From an uncultured marine group I thaumarchaeote (GTDB lineage Archaea; Thermoproteota; Nitrososphaeria; Nitrososphaerales; Nitrosopumilaceae), in NCBI GenBank assembly GCA_902566725.1, contig CACFJZ010000001.1, forward strand, positions 1 through 64,000: DNA of 64,000 nucleotides. The letters run 5' to 3'. Below the pieces are notes generated by a model. It ran no database searches. It worked only from the letters and a program-made list of their open reading frames with translations, and was not told where the DNA came from. Both the position numbers and the translations under genes were made by a program. Shown here in pieces: positions 23,685 through 32,304 of this stretch; position 1 is the stretch's first letter, and each line of letters begins with the position of its first letter.

Positions 23685-24824
23685 GTGGCAGTAAAAAATA
23701 TCACAGTATTAGGATCAGGAGTCATGGGACATGGAATTGCACAAGTCTCAGCCACAGCAGGATATAATGTCGTACTACGGGACATCAAACAAGAGTTTCT
23801 TGACAAGGCAATGGAGAAAATAAAATGGAGTTTAGATAAACTAGTCACAAAAGAAAAGATTTCAAAAGAAGAAGGAGATGCAATTTTTTCAAGAATTACC
23901 CCTATTGTTGATTTGAATGATGCAGTAAAAGATGCAGAATTAGTCATCGAAGTAGTTCCAGAAATAATGGATTTGAAAAAACAGGTCTATGCAGAATTAG
24001 ACAAGGCAGCCAAACCTGATGTAGTCTTTGCATCAAATACCAGCACATTACCAATTACAGAAATTGCAAATACTACATCACGTCCTGACAAATTTATTGG
24101 AATTCATTTTTTCAATCCACCACAACTAATGAAACTTGTAGAGGTTATACCAGGAGAAAAAACATCACAAGAAATTACAGAGATGACTCAAGAATTTGTA
24201 AAATCAGTAAACAAACAGGCAGTGTTATGTAGAAAAGATGTTCCAGGATTTATCATTAATAGATTATTCATTCCAATGGTTCATGAAGCATGTTATTTAC
24301 AAGATAGAACTGGGGCAACATTAGAAGAAATAGATTCTGCAGTGAAATTCAAACTTGGATTTCCAATGGGAATTTTTGAGTTAGCCGATTTTACAGGCAT
24401 GGATGTAATTCACAAGGCAACAGTAGAAATGCATCTACGTGATAAGAAAGTAATCAATCCGCACAGTACTGTTGAAAAAATGTTTGATGAGAAAAAGCTA
24501 GGTCAAAAGTCAGGAGAAGGATATTACAAATATTCAGATGACAAATATGAAAGAGTTGAATTATCTGAGGAATTAGCAGAAAAATGTAATCCTATTCAAC
24601 TTGTTGCAAACATACTGAACAATGCTGCCTGGTTAATTACAAATGGTGCAAGCGATATTGAAGAAATTGAAAAGGCATGTAAGCTTGGATTAGGCCTAAG
24701 AAAACCATTATTTGAAACAGCAAAAGAAATTGGTATTAAAAATATCGTAGATGAGTTAAACAGATTAGCAGAAGAGCATGGCGAATTTTACAAACCAGAC
24801 CCATTGCTAGAATCTATGATTTAA
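23685..24824 (+). CDS. 3-hydroxyacyl-CoA dehydrogenase
   Basis: NAD-dependent oxidation of 3-hydroxyacyl-CoA, most likely (S)-3-hydroxybutyryl-CoA to acetoacetyl-CoA in the second half of the 3-hydroxypropionate/4-hydroxybutyrate cycle (inferred from organism type). The protein shows the Rossmann motif GSGVMGHGIA, ASNTSTLPI, the catalytic-His block GIHFFNPP and the C-terminal dimerisation domain with 'GFIINRLFIPMVHEA'. I use GTG at 23685 because family members start directly at this strand and the TATA fits; the alternative ATG at 23664 adds MVFQRWF. It has no enoyl-CoA hydratase domain fused. It overlaps the convergent LOG-family gene by 11 bases. Confidence 0.9.
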   Translation: MAVKNITVLGSGVMGHGIAQVSATAGYNVVLRDIKQEFLDKAMEKIKWSLDKLVTKEKISKEEGDAIFSRITPIVDLNDAVKDAELVIEVVPEIMDLKKQVYAELDKAAKPDVVFASNTSTLPITEIANTTSRPDKFIGIHFFNPPQLMKLVEVIPGEKTSQEITEMTQEFVKSVNKQAVLCRKDVPGFIINRLFIPMVHEACYLQDRTGATLEEIDSAVKFKLGFPMGIFELADFTGMDVIHKATVEMHLRDKKVINPHSTVEKMFDEKKLGQKSGEGYYKYSDDKYERVELSEELAEKCNPIQLVANILNNAAWLITNGASDIEEIEKACKLGLGLRKPLFETAKEIGIKNIVDELNRLAEEHGEFYKPDPLLESMI

Positions 24825-25323
24825 TCTGGTCTAGAATATAGTTAACAGCATCTTTTGGAGAATTAAATCCAACAATTTTCACATTTTCACGATGATCTAG
24901 AAATTGATCAGAATATTTTGTTGCCATACCTCCAGAGTTTTTGACAGTAGCGATTGGTTTTTTGTACATGTATGCAGCACAGATTTCAGATAGTGTGCCC
25001 GAGCCACCACCTACTACAACAACACCATCTGCAGACAATGCATTTAGAAAGTCTCTAGATAGTCCCATTCCAGAAGGAATTACTATGTCACAAAATTCAT
25101 TTGCAAGAGAAGAATCATCTTGAGGAATAATTCCAATTGTTAAGCCTCCTGCATCTTTTGCACCATGAGATGCAGCCTTCATGACACCACCTAACCCTCC
25201 AGTAATCAATACTGAATTAGATTGTGCAATTTCTTTTCCTGCATCATATGCGATTTTTTCAAGCTCAGGAGTGCAGCCATTATCATTATTTCCAATTACC
25301 AAGATCTGTCGCATTTTGGCCAT
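24814..25323 (-). CDS. LOG/TIGR00725-family nucleotide-binding protein
   Basis: A 169-residue Rossmann-type protein of the LOG/DprA-related superfamily. The signature 'PSGMGLSRD' and the glycine-rich VGGGSGTLSE (about residues 105-114) match the TIGR00725 subgroup, relatives of cytokinin-activating phosphoribohydrolases and molybdenum-cofactor carrier proteins. The substrate is unknown. I use ATG at 25323; a GTG five codons upstream is less likely since an AT-rich TATA-like element (about 25344-25350) is centred 25 nt before the ATG. Confidence 0.82.
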   Translation of the reverse strand: MAKMRQILVIGNNDNGCTPELEKIAYDAGKEIAQSNSVLITGGLGGVMKAASHGAKDAGGLTIGIIPQDDSSLANEFCDIVIPSGMGLSRDFLNALSADGVVVVGGGSGTLSEICAAYMYKKPIATVKNSGGMATKYSDQFLDHRENVKIVGFNSPKDAVNYILDQIKS

Positions 25324-25399
25324 GTCAGAAGATCTCACCTACATAATATAACTGAAAAAACAAAGAAAGGGTTATAAAAAAAGAGGAATGATTCTGATT

Positions 25400-25525
25400 A
25401 TGGAAAAACGTTCAATGCCAGTATGCTTTACTACAGAGCAATACAAAAAGATCGAAGCAATCGCCAAGAAAAATGGCATGCTAAACTCTAGTCAAGGTTT
25501 AGAGAAATTACTATCAGAACTCTAA
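25400..25525 (+). CDS. Ribbon-helix-helix-like micro-protein (41 aa)
   Basis: An ATG frame of 41 codons: a short strand (SMPVCFTTEQYKKIEAIAKK) then a helix-turn-helix pair (MLNSSQGLEKLLSEL). Pattern and length match minimal CopG/MetJ-type ribbon-helix-helix DNA-binding domains. TTATAAAA at 25372-25379 is centred about 25 nt before this ATG, supporting a leaderless start here; an in-frame ATG at 25388 behind AGAGGA is the alternative. No toxin gene is adjacent, so it may be a stand-alone regulator. Confidence 0.6.
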   Translation: MEKRSMPVCFTTEQYKKIEAIAKKNGMLNSSQGLEKLLSEL

Positions 25526-25583
25526 ATCAAAAAATTCTTTTTCTAATTTTATAATTTAATTAGATCTTTATTTCATGAATATT

Positions 25584-25994
25584 ATGGGATTATTTACCAG
25601 AAAACCTGCAATATGCACAGTTTGTAAAAAAGAAACTAAGCATAAACATAAGGCAAAAAAAGAATGGTATGTAGAATCACCACTTTGTGGTGAATGTTAT
25701 ATGGATAAAATGAAGGAATCATACGATTCAAACATTAAAGCAAAATGTGTAGTATGTGGGGTACAGAAAAAAATTACAGATTTGTGGGAGCCAAGATGGC
25801 AGTGGGACATGAAAGGATTACTCTGTAAGGAATGTTTTGATAACAAAGAAAGTGATTTTAAAACAAAGAAGGAATTTTGTTCAATCTGTAATAAGAAAAT
25901 GGGTTTCATTAGATACAACCCAAAACCAGAATGGAAGGTAAAAGGTCAGTTATGTAGGGAATGTTGGGACGAACAAAAGGCAAAAAATAGTTGA
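25584..25994 (+). CDS. Triple zinc-ribbon-like protein of unknown function
   Basis: A 136-residue protein with three similar modules, each with C-x2-C ... C-x2-C and a Trp-rich centre: CTVCKK ... CGECY, CVVCG ... CKECF and CSICNK ... CRECW. Each repeats a 'W-x3-G-x-LC-x2-C' element (for example WDMKGLLCKEC and WKVKGQLCREC), so it arose by tandem triplication and likely binds three zinc ions. The start MGLFTRK matches the MGLF starts at 19580 and 23454; an in-frame ATG three codons upstream (25575) is the alternative. Function unknown; it lies 1 base before the next zinc-finger gene. Confidence 0.72.
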   Translation: MGLFTRKPAICTVCKKETKHKHKAKKEWYVESPLCGECYMDKMKESYDSNIKAKCVVCGVQKKITDLWEPRWQWDMKGLLCKECFDNKESDFKTKKEFCSICNKKMGFIRYNPKPEWKVKGQLCRECWDEQKAKNS

Positions 25995-25995
25995 T

Positions 25996-26196
25996 ATGAG
26001 ATTTTTTAAAAAAATACCCTGTGAAAAATGTGATTTAGAGTTTAAGACACAAGAAGAGTTAATGCAACATCTACAGATTACACATTACAAAGATTTACCA
26101 TATGATTGCAAAGAGTGTGGAGAAAATTTTTCAAATATGGAAGATATGAGGACCCATCTACAAAGAAAGCACAGTTACAAAAGAGATAGAGATTAG
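25996..26196 (+). CDS. Small two-finger C2H2 zinc protein
   Basis: A 66-residue protein with two complete C2H2 fingers: CEKCDLEFKTQEELMQHLQITH (minus the first two residues, about 10-30) and CKECGENFSNMEDMRTHLQRKH (about 37-58). It begins MRFFKK. It is 1 base after the triple zinc-ribbon gene, so both are probably co-expressed. It overlaps the convergent rpo12 gene by 4 bases. Target unknown. Confidence 0.8.
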   Translation: MRFFKKIPCEKCDLEFKTQEELMQHLQITHYKDLPYDCKECGENFSNMEDMRTHLQRKHSYKRDRD

Positions 26197-26381
26197 ATTG
26201 CGTTAACGTTTCTTACAAGACCAGGTCTTTTCTTTGTAAAAACTCTAAATCCACAAATACATTTGATTTCAGGGAGTCTTGCTAATTCCTCTAATGGAGT
26301 CTCATGACCACATCGCATACATTTGTAGATAACATCAAATTTTTCTTCAGAAAATGATTCTTCAAAATTCTCTTCAGACAT
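26193..26381 (-). CDS. rpoP: RNA polymerase subunit Rpo12 (RpoP)
   Basis: Small zinc-ribbon subunit of archaeal RNA polymerase, related to eukaryotic Rpb12. The 62-residue protein has an acidic N-terminal extension (about 1-15), then YKCMRCG (zinc C-x2-C) and IKCICGFRV with the closing 'KKRPGLVR'. The C-x2-C ... C-x-C-G-x-R pattern matches the family. It follows rps10 and tuf on the same strand, in a translation/transcription gene cluster. Confidence 0.9.
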   Translation of the reverse strand: MSEENFEESFSEEKFDVIYKCMRCGHETPLEELARLPEIKCICGFRVFTKKRPGLVRNVNAI

Positions 26382-26417
26382 GTCAGCTAATCACAATCCC
26401 CATAATAAAAGGCTAAG

Positions 26418-26726
26418 TTATTTTAGTGATAACTCAATGTAGACGTCATCAGGGATTTTCAGACGCATTAATTGTCGGATTGCTTTATCATCAGCATTAA
26501 GATCAATGATTCGTCTATGCATTCTCATCTCCCATTTTTCATAAGTTTCAGTGCCATTGCCACATGGAGATTTACGAGTGACAACATTGAGGCGTTTAAC
26601 AGGAAGTGGGGTTGGACCTTTTACTTTAACGCCAGTTTTTTTTCCAATTCCCATAATTTCATCACATACACCACCTAGTTTCAAAAGACTTGTACTAGTT
26701 AGTTTAATGCGAGCGTTTTGAGCCAT
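26418..26726 (-). CDS. rps10: 30S ribosomal protein S10
   Basis: Small-subunit ribosomal protein of 102 residues. It shows the S10 core 'ARIKLTSTSLLKL' and 'GPTPLPVKRLNVVTRKSPCGNGTETYEKWEMRMHRRIIDL', split here only for citation: the GPTPLP turn, the TRKSPCG loop and the RMHRRIIDL strand. Standing 11 bases after tuf, as in most archaea, where the two form the end of the str operon. Confidence 0.96.
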   Translation of the reverse strand: MAQNARIKLTSTSLLKLGGVCDEIMGIGKKTGVKVKGPTPLPVKRLNVVTRKSPCGNGTETYEKWEMRMHRRIIDLNADDKAIRQLMRLKIPDDVYIELSLK

Positions 26727-26737
26727 GATGACTCTCT

Positions 26738-28036
26738 CTAAGGTGTGTGTGCTTCAGTAATTTCTTTTACAACACCGGCTGCAATTGTTGCACCCATATC
26801 TCTAAGTGCAAATCTACCCATCTCAGGGAATTCCTGGAAGGTTTCAATTGGTGTTGGTCTTACTGGTCTAATCTTAACAATAGCAGAATCTCCAACTTTT
26901 AAGAACTTTGGATTTTCTTCATCCATTGCACCAGTTTGTGGGTTAATCTTTGCAACAAATTCAGTAATTGTTGCTGCAACTTGTGCGGTGTGAGCATGCA
27001 TTACAGGAGTATAACCTGGTGCGATTGCTGTTGGGTGATGAATAACGATAATTTGTGCTTTGAATTCTTTTGCAACTGCTGGTGGTGCATCAGGAGTTCC
27101 TAATACATCTCCACGTTTGATGTCTTTCTTTTCAATTCCTCTCAAGTTGAAACCAATGTTATCACCTGCTTCAGCACTTGGAAGTTCGGCATGGTGAGAT
27201 TCAATTGATTTGATTTCACCTTGTGCACCAGAAGGCATTACAACTATTTTTTGACCTGGTTTCATTTCACCAGTCTCAACACGTCCTACTGGGACTGTTC
27301 CTACACCAGTGATTGAGTATACATCTTGAATTGGAAGACGTAGTGGTTTACCGGTTGGTTTTTCAGGAGCAGTAAAGTCATCAAATGCTTCTAAGAGTGT
27401 TTTACCAGTATACCAAGACATATTTTCAGATTTTTTAACTAAGTTGTCACCTTTCCATCCAGATACTGGGATGAATGGTACTTGGTCGACTTTGTAACCA
27501 CAAGATTTTACAAGTCCTTGTCCTTTCTCAACTGCTGTTTTGTAAGCATCTTCTGAGAAGTTACTGTCGTCCATTTTGTTAATTGCTACGATGATTTGAC
27601 CTACACCTAGTGTTTTTAGCAAGAATGCGTGTTCACGTGCTTGTCCACCTGGAGCAATTGCAGTGTCAGTTTCACCTGGTTTTGCAGACAAAACAAGAAC
27701 TGCACAGTCTGCTTCAGAAGCACCTGTAATCATGTTTTTGATGAAGTCTCTGTGTCCAGGAGCATCGATTAATGTATAATTAAATTTTGGAGTTTCGAAT
27801 TTTTGGAAAGCAAGATCAATAGTGATACCTCTTTCTCTCTCATCTTTGATATTATCCATAACCCAAGCGTACTTGAAAGTATCACCCTTTCCAGTTTTCT
27901 CAGATTCAGCGGCATGAGCATCAATTGTTCTTTGATCAACTACACCTAGATCCATCAAAAAGTGACCCATTGTTGTGGACTTACCATTATCAATGTGTCC
28001 TGTGATAATCATGTTCAGGTGTGGTTTGTCTGCCAT
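26738..28036 (-). CDS. tuf: Translation elongation factor EF-1 alpha
   Basis: GTPase that delivers aminoacyl-tRNA to the ribosome. The 432-residue protein has all G motifs: GHIDNGKST (about residues 11-19), DAPGHRDF, NKMDDS and 'IPVSGWKGDN', followed by the two beta-barrel domains. First gene of the tuf-rps10 unit. The TATA element CTTTATAAT (minus strand ATTATAAAG) is centred about 26 nt before its ATG, so the mRNA is probably leaderless. Confidence 0.98.
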   Translation of the reverse strand: MADKPHLNMIITGHIDNGKSTTMGHFLMDLGVVDQRTIDAHAAESEKTGKGDTFKYAWVMDNIKDERERGITIDLAFQKFETPKFNYTLIDAPGHRDFIKNMITGASEADCAVLVLSAKPGETDTAIAPGGQAREHAFLLKTLGVGQIIVAINKMDDSNFSEDAYKTAVEKGQGLVKSCGYKVDQVPFIPVSGWKGDNLVKKSENMSWYTGKTLLEAFDDFTAPEKPTGKPLRLPIQDVYSITGVGTVPVGRVETGEMKPGQKIVVMPSGAQGEIKSIESHHAELPSAEAGDNIGFNLRGIEKKDIKRGDVLGTPDAPPAVAKEFKAQIIVIHHPTAIAPGYTPVMHAHTAQVAATITEFVAKINPQTGAMDEENPKFLKVGDSAIVKIRPVRPTPIETFQEFPEMGRFALRDMGATIAAGVVKEITEAHTP

Positions 28037-28058
28037 AGAAAATTCGTATTAAATGGTC

Positions 28059-28066
28059 TTTATAAT
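28059..28066 (-). promoter_or_regulatory. TATA element of tuf
   Basis: ATTATAAA on the minus strand, centred about 26 nt before the tuf ATG at 28036. Position fits a strong leaderless archaeal promoter; inferred. Confidence 0.55.
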
Positions 28067-28144
28067 CATTTTGATTTTTTCCATTTTTTTGTATCATTTT
28101 TTGAAATTTTTAGATCAAAGAAATTTTGACAATTTAGCATATAG

Positions 28145-28150
28145 TATAAA
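28145..28150 (+). promoter_or_regulatory. TATA element of fbp
   Basis: TATAAA centred 26.5 nt before the ATG at 28174, the standard archaeal distance to a transcription start; predicts a leaderless fbp transcript. Confidence 0.6.
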
Positions 28151-28173
28151 TCAAAGAAGAAAAAATCGTTAGT

Positions 28174-29310
28174 ATGAAAATCACAGTATCTGTAATCAAA
28201 GCAGATGTTGGAGGTATTGGCGGACATACCAGACCAAGTGACAACTTGATTCAGGCTGTAAGAGATACAGTGAATGCTTCATCAGATTTGCTAATTGATC
28301 ATTACATCGGGTACTGTGGAGATGATGTTCATATTGTAATGAGTCATACTCATGGAGTAGATAATGAAAAAATTCACAAGTTAGCATGGGATGCATTTGA
28401 AGCTGGTACCGCAGTTGCAAAAAAAGAAGGATTGTATGGAGCAGGTCAGGATTTACTAAAAGATTCATTTTCAGGAAATGTTAAAGGAATGGGACCAGGA
28501 GTTGCAGAATTAGAATTTGAAGAAAGACCAAACGAAGCATTCACAGTTTTTGCTGCAGATAAGACAGAGCCAGGATGTTTCAACTATCCAATGTACAGAT
28601 TATTTGTTGATGCACTAAGTAATACAGGATTAATTGTAAACAAATCACTTGCAAAAGGTGTAGACTTTCACATCATGGATGTAGAAGATGCTACAATTGC
28701 AAAATTATCATTGTGGGAAGATAAGCCAGCATTAGAGGCTGCATTGATGTATCCAGGAAGATACGTCATCTCATCAATTACAACAAAAGATGGAGAACCA
28801 ATAATGGATGCATCAACTGATAGATTACATAACATTGCAGGAACATATGTTGGTAAAGATGATCCAGTATGTATTGTAAGAACACAAAAAATGTTCCCAG
28901 CAACAGAAGAAGCAGGAAGTGTATTCAACAATCCACACTATGTAGCAGGAAACACAAGAGGTAGTCACAACATGCCATTAATGCCAGTAAAGTTAAACTC
29001 TGCAGCAACAATCAATTTCTGTATTCCAATTGTAGAGTCATTAGTATTCAGTATGCACGATGGAAAGTTTACAGGACCATTTGATGGATTCTCAACTCCA
29101 GATTGGGATTACATTAGAGAGCAAGCAACTAAGAAAGCAATTGCAATTAGAAGTCAAGGATTCATTCATCCAGCAACATTAGTTCCAGATGAATTAGAAT
29201 ATGCAGAAGGATACAAAGATGTGATGAAAGTACTAAAAGAAAAAATGGTTCCAATGGATTCAAAATCAGACACTAGTGAAAGAAAAGAAAATTACGAAGA
29301 TCCAGACTAA
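28174..29310 (+). CDS. fbp: Archaeal fructose-1,6-bisphosphate aldolase/phosphatase (type V)
   Basis: Bifunctional gluconeogenic enzyme that condenses the two triose phosphates and then dephosphorylates fructose-1,6-bisphosphate. The 378-residue protein begins with the family's 'KITVSVIKADVGGIGGHTRP' (metal-binding Asp and His), and has 'HIVMSHTHG', 'DKTEPGCFNYP' and 'SQGFIHPATLVPDELEY' near the end. It is the expected gluconeogenic gate for an autotrophic archaeon. It has its own TATA element and is divergent from tuf across a 137-base spacer with no gene. Confidence 0.96.
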   Translation: MKITVSVIKADVGGIGGHTRPSDNLIQAVRDTVNASSDLLIDHYIGYCGDDVHIVMSHTHGVDNEKIHKLAWDAFEAGTAVAKKEGLYGAGQDLLKDSFSGNVKGMGPGVAELEFEERPNEAFTVFAADKTEPGCFNYPMYRLFVDALSNTGLIVNKSLAKGVDFHIMDVEDATIAKLSLWEDKPALEAALMYPGRYVISSITTKDGEPIMDASTDRLHNIAGTYVGKDDPVCIVRTQKMFPATEEAGSVFNNPHYVAGNTRGSHNMPLMPVKLNSAATINFCIPIVESLVFSMHDGKFTGPFDGFSTPDWDYIREQATKKAIAIRSQGFIHPATLVPDELEYAEGYKDVMKVLKEKMVPMDSKSDTSERKENYEDPD

Positions 29311-29364
29311 AGATCTAAGATATTTTAAGCAAAGATTAAATCAATTGTTATCGTATAGAATGTA

Positions 29365-29793
29365 ATGATTTCAAAGTATGAATTTCAATTCTCATTTTTA
29401 TCTCATAGCGTAGTCAAGGTTGCAATGACTGTTGCAGCAGTATTGACATTTTCGCATATCGTTGTTCAATTATTTGGACAAACAATTCCAGACCTCTTTT
29501 GGCCAGTATTCAAAGACATAGGAGCAGGATTTATCATCGTCACTGCATTTGCATTTGCAGTTGCATGGTTCCTTAAAGCAAGACCACATAATAGACCAAA
29601 GCATTACAGTATAGTTGTATTTGATGTAGATGGAAGAGAAACAACCCTACCTGGACTAAGAACAGATTTTAGAAATCACGATGTTGCATGGAGTTTCATG
29701 AAACAATACAAGGAATCATACCCATTGTACAACTTCGCATTAGTCTCAGATTTGAAAAAAAATCGAAAAAAAGTTATGTTCAGATACATCTAG
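29365..29793 (+). CDS. Membrane protein of unknown function (142 aa)
   Basis: A 142-residue protein with two hydrophobic segments (VVKVAMTVAAVLTFSHIVVQ, about 17-36, and 'DIGAGFIIVTAFAFAVAWFL', about 51-70) and a basic-to-mixed cytoplasmic domain of about 70 residues with 'HYSIVVFDVDGRETTLPGLR' and a C-terminal 'RKKVMFRY'. Family not recognised. It stands between fbp and the DNA ligase gene on the same strand with spacers of 54 and 43 bases. Confidence 0.72.
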   Translation: MISKYEFQFSFLSHSVVKVAMTVAAVLTFSHIVVQLFGQTIPDLFWPVFKDIGAGFIIVTAFAFAVAWFLKARPHNRPKHYSIVVFDVDGRETTLPGLRTDFRNHDVAWSFMKQYKESYPLYNFALVSDLKKNRKKVMFRYI

Positions 29794-29836
29794 AACAAAG
29801 CATTAATCAAATAAAAGAACTATTTTACAATATTAC

Positions 29837-31594
29837 ATGAAATTTTCAATTATTTCTGATGCATTACAGAAGATGGAGGAAACAAGTAAGCGTTTAGAAC
29901 TTACAGACATTCTTGTGAAACTAATACAAGAAATTCCAGAGGATGTAATTTCTAAAGCAATTTATCTTATTCAAGGAAAATTAAGACCAAATTTTGAAGG
30001 AGTTGAATTAGGAATTGCAGAAAAATTAGTGATGAGAGCAATGTCAAAATCATCAGGAATACCTTTGAAAAATATCGAACAAGATTATAACAAAGGAGGA
30101 GATCTTGGCCAAACAGCAGAGAATATTTTGCAAGAAAAAATTCAAACAACTTTTACATCAGAGACAATAACGTTAGAGAAAGTTTACGAAACATTATTCA
30201 AAATTGCAAAATTAGAAGGAAAAGGCTCACAAGAAATGAAGATGAGATATGTTTCAAGCATGTTAAATGATGCAACTCCACAAGAAGCAAAATTTATTCT
30301 AAAAATTTTGCTAGGCACATTACGTCTAGGAATTGCAGAGAATACAGTAATGGATGCACTTGCAATTGCATTTACAGGAAAAAAAGAAAATAGAGAAGTA
30401 ATTGAAAATGCGTATAATGTTTCAAGTGATTTAGGAAAAGTTGCAGAAGTTCTTTCAGTTGACGGGATAGAACAAATTAAGAAATTTCAAATAAAATTAT
30501 TCAGTCCAATTAGACCAATGTTAGCAGACAGAATTAAAAGTGAAGAAGATACTGTAAAGAAATTTCAAGAAGAGTTTGCTGCAGAGTTCAAACTAGATGG
30601 AGAACGGGCACAGATTCATAAGCAGAAAGATAGAATAATGATTTTTTCAAGAAGTTTAGAAAACATTACATCATATTATCCAGATATTGTTGAGAAAATT
30701 TCAGAGAGAATTGTAGCAGAGAATGTAATTTTGGAAGCAGAAGTAGTTGCAATGAATTCTAATTCAGGTGATTTTTTACCATTTCAGGAATTAATGCATA
30801 GAAGAAGGAAGTATGAAATCGAAGATGCAGTTACAAAATATCCTATCACAGTTAATTTCTTCGACGTACTTTTTTCTGATGAGAAAAATTGCATGGATAT
30901 GAAATATTTAGAAAGACGGAAATTATTAGAGAAAATCATTAAACAAGATAATTTTGCAAGATTAATTCCAATGTCAATAATAGAAAGTGAAGAACAGATT
31001 CTGGAAGTTTTGGAGAATTCAATTAATTCCGGATGTGAGGGGTTGATGTTGAAACATCTTGATTCAACATATAGAGCAGGGATAAGAGGAAGTAATTGGC
31101 TTAAACTAAAGAGAGAATATCAAAATGAGTTAGGAGATAGCTTAGATTTAGTAGTAGTTGGTGCATTTTTTGGAAAAGGAAGACGAACTGGCAAGTATGG
31201 AACACTTTTGCTTGCAACATATAATGACGAAGAAGATACTTTTCCAAGTATTTGTAAAGTGGGCACAGGTTTTACAGATGAGAGTTTGGATCAATTATAC
31301 CAAATTTTATCACCAAAAGTAACACTAAAGAAAAATCCAAGAATTGTAAGTGAAATGGAAGCAGATGTATGGTTTGAACCAGAATTGGTTATAGAAATAG
31401 TTGCATCAGAGATAACTCAAAGTCCAATTCATAAAACAGCATTAGATAAAATCAAAGAGAATGCAGGACTAGCATTGAGATTTCCAAAATTTACAGGAAA
31501 GATTAGAACTGAGAAGAATTCCGAAGATGCATCTACAGATGAAGAAGTGATAGCATTATTCAAAGTCCAAAAAAAGACCTCGAATCAAGACTAG
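29837..31594 (+). CDS. lig: ATP-dependent DNA ligase
   Basis: Joins nicks in replication and repair. The 585-residue archaeal-type ligase has an N-terminal DNA-binding domain (about 1-215), the adenylation site KLDGER (about residue 250, the Lys carries AMP), 'EAEVVAMNSNSGDFLPFQEL', 'EGLMLKHLDSTY' and 'WLKLKREY', then an OB-fold with 'GKGRRTGKYGTLLLATY'. It would act with FEN1 (also in this window) in Okazaki-fragment processing. Both nucleotide cofactors are possible in archaea, but ATP is usual. Confidence 0.97.
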   Translation: MKFSIISDALQKMEETSKRLELTDILVKLIQEIPEDVISKAIYLIQGKLRPNFEGVELGIAEKLVMRAMSKSSGIPLKNIEQDYNKGGDLGQTAENILQEKIQTTFTSETITLEKVYETLFKIAKLEGKGSQEMKMRYVSSMLNDATPQEAKFILKILLGTLRLGIAENTVMDALAIAFTGKKENREVIENAYNVSSDLGKVAEVLSVDGIEQIKKFQIKLFSPIRPMLADRIKSEEDTVKKFQEEFAAEFKLDGERAQIHKQKDRIMIFSRSLENITSYYPDIVEKISERIVAENVILEAEVVAMNSNSGDFLPFQELMHRRRKYEIEDAVTKYPITVNFFDVLFSDEKNCMDMKYLERRKLLEKIIKQDNFARLIPMSIIESEEQILEVLENSINSGCEGLMLKHLDSTYRAGIRGSNWLKLKREYQNELGDSLDLVVVGAFFGKGRRTGKYGTLLLATYNDEEDTFPSICKVGTGFTDESLDQLYQILSPKVTLKKNPRIVSEMEADVWFEPELVIEIVASEITQSPIHKTALDKIKENAGLALRFPKFTGKIRTEKNSEDASTDEEVIALFKVQKKTSNQD

Positions 31595-31651
31595 TTTAAA
31601 TTGAAATTAACCAAGCCTTAATATTCAGTCTGAATAGTAATAAAATTCGTT

Positions 31652-32302
31652 ATGTATAGTGGGGAATTAGAAGTACAAGCAAAGCGAAAAGCAGTTGCGG
31701 TACTACAAGATGAGATTAATAGAATTTTAAACGCAGGAAGAAGCCTTTCCCAATTACCAGAATTAATAGTAAAAAAAGACAAAGTAGGAATCAAGGATGC
31801 AATGGAACAGATCACTTCTTTAGAAGAAGAAGTAGAAAGTTTACGTAGAAAAATTACCAGAGATGTAGCTGACGTAGGAGGTCTTATCCTCAATCGAGAG
31901 AATTTACTAAACACTGCATATACAATGGATGAAATTGCAGGATATATCACAGGAATTGCTTTCAAATTATCAAACATTAAAGCAACTACTCTAAAATCCT
32001 CAAAATTAGATAAGGATCTAACAGAATTAATCGAATTAGTTGTAGATGAGATTTACAAATTAAATGAAATTATCAGAAGTCTAAATTCAGATTCTGCAAA
32101 ATCTATTGAATTAGCACAGGATACTCAAAAATTAGAAAGAGAAATCGATATCAAATATCGAAAGATGGTATTGAAAGCACTTGAGATTTCAACTACAAGT
32201 GAAATGCTATTGATGAAAGATACCATAGAAGGAATTGAAGAGATGGCAGACAAGTGTCAAGAAGTTTCAGATTCATTCATTCTTTTGGCATTGAGTTTAT
32301 AA
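31652..32302 (+). CDS. PhoU-like (DUF47/TIGR00153) phosphate-transport regulator
   Basis: A 216-residue all-helical protein of the DUF47 family, related to PhoU and often paired with Pit-type phosphate transporters. Evidence is the long heptad-like helices and the E/D-rich patch 'MDEIAGYITGIAFKL', with 'KDTIEGIEEMADKCQEVSDSF' at the end, similar to the D-x-ED-x-xD-x-x metal-binding patch of PhoU. A transporter partner is not adjacent. Two bases after its stop begins endA. Confidence 0.82.
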   Translation: MYSGELEVQAKRKAVAVLQDEINRILNAGRSLSQLPELIVKKDKVGIKDAMEQITSLEEEVESLRRKITRDVADVGGLILNRENLLNTAYTMDEIAGYITGIAFKLSNIKATTLKSSKLDKDLTELIELVVDEIYKLNEIIRSLNSDSAKSIELAQDTQKLEREIDIKYRKMVLKALEISTTSEMLLMKDTIEGIEEMADKCQEVSDSFILLALSL

Positions 32303-32304
32303 TT

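Noticed and set aside
32254-32304. Longer endA start
   Set aside because: It would overlap the end of the PhoU-like gene by about 50 bases, and the extra residues are not part of the EndA fold. TTG at 32305 is 2 bases after the preceding stop.
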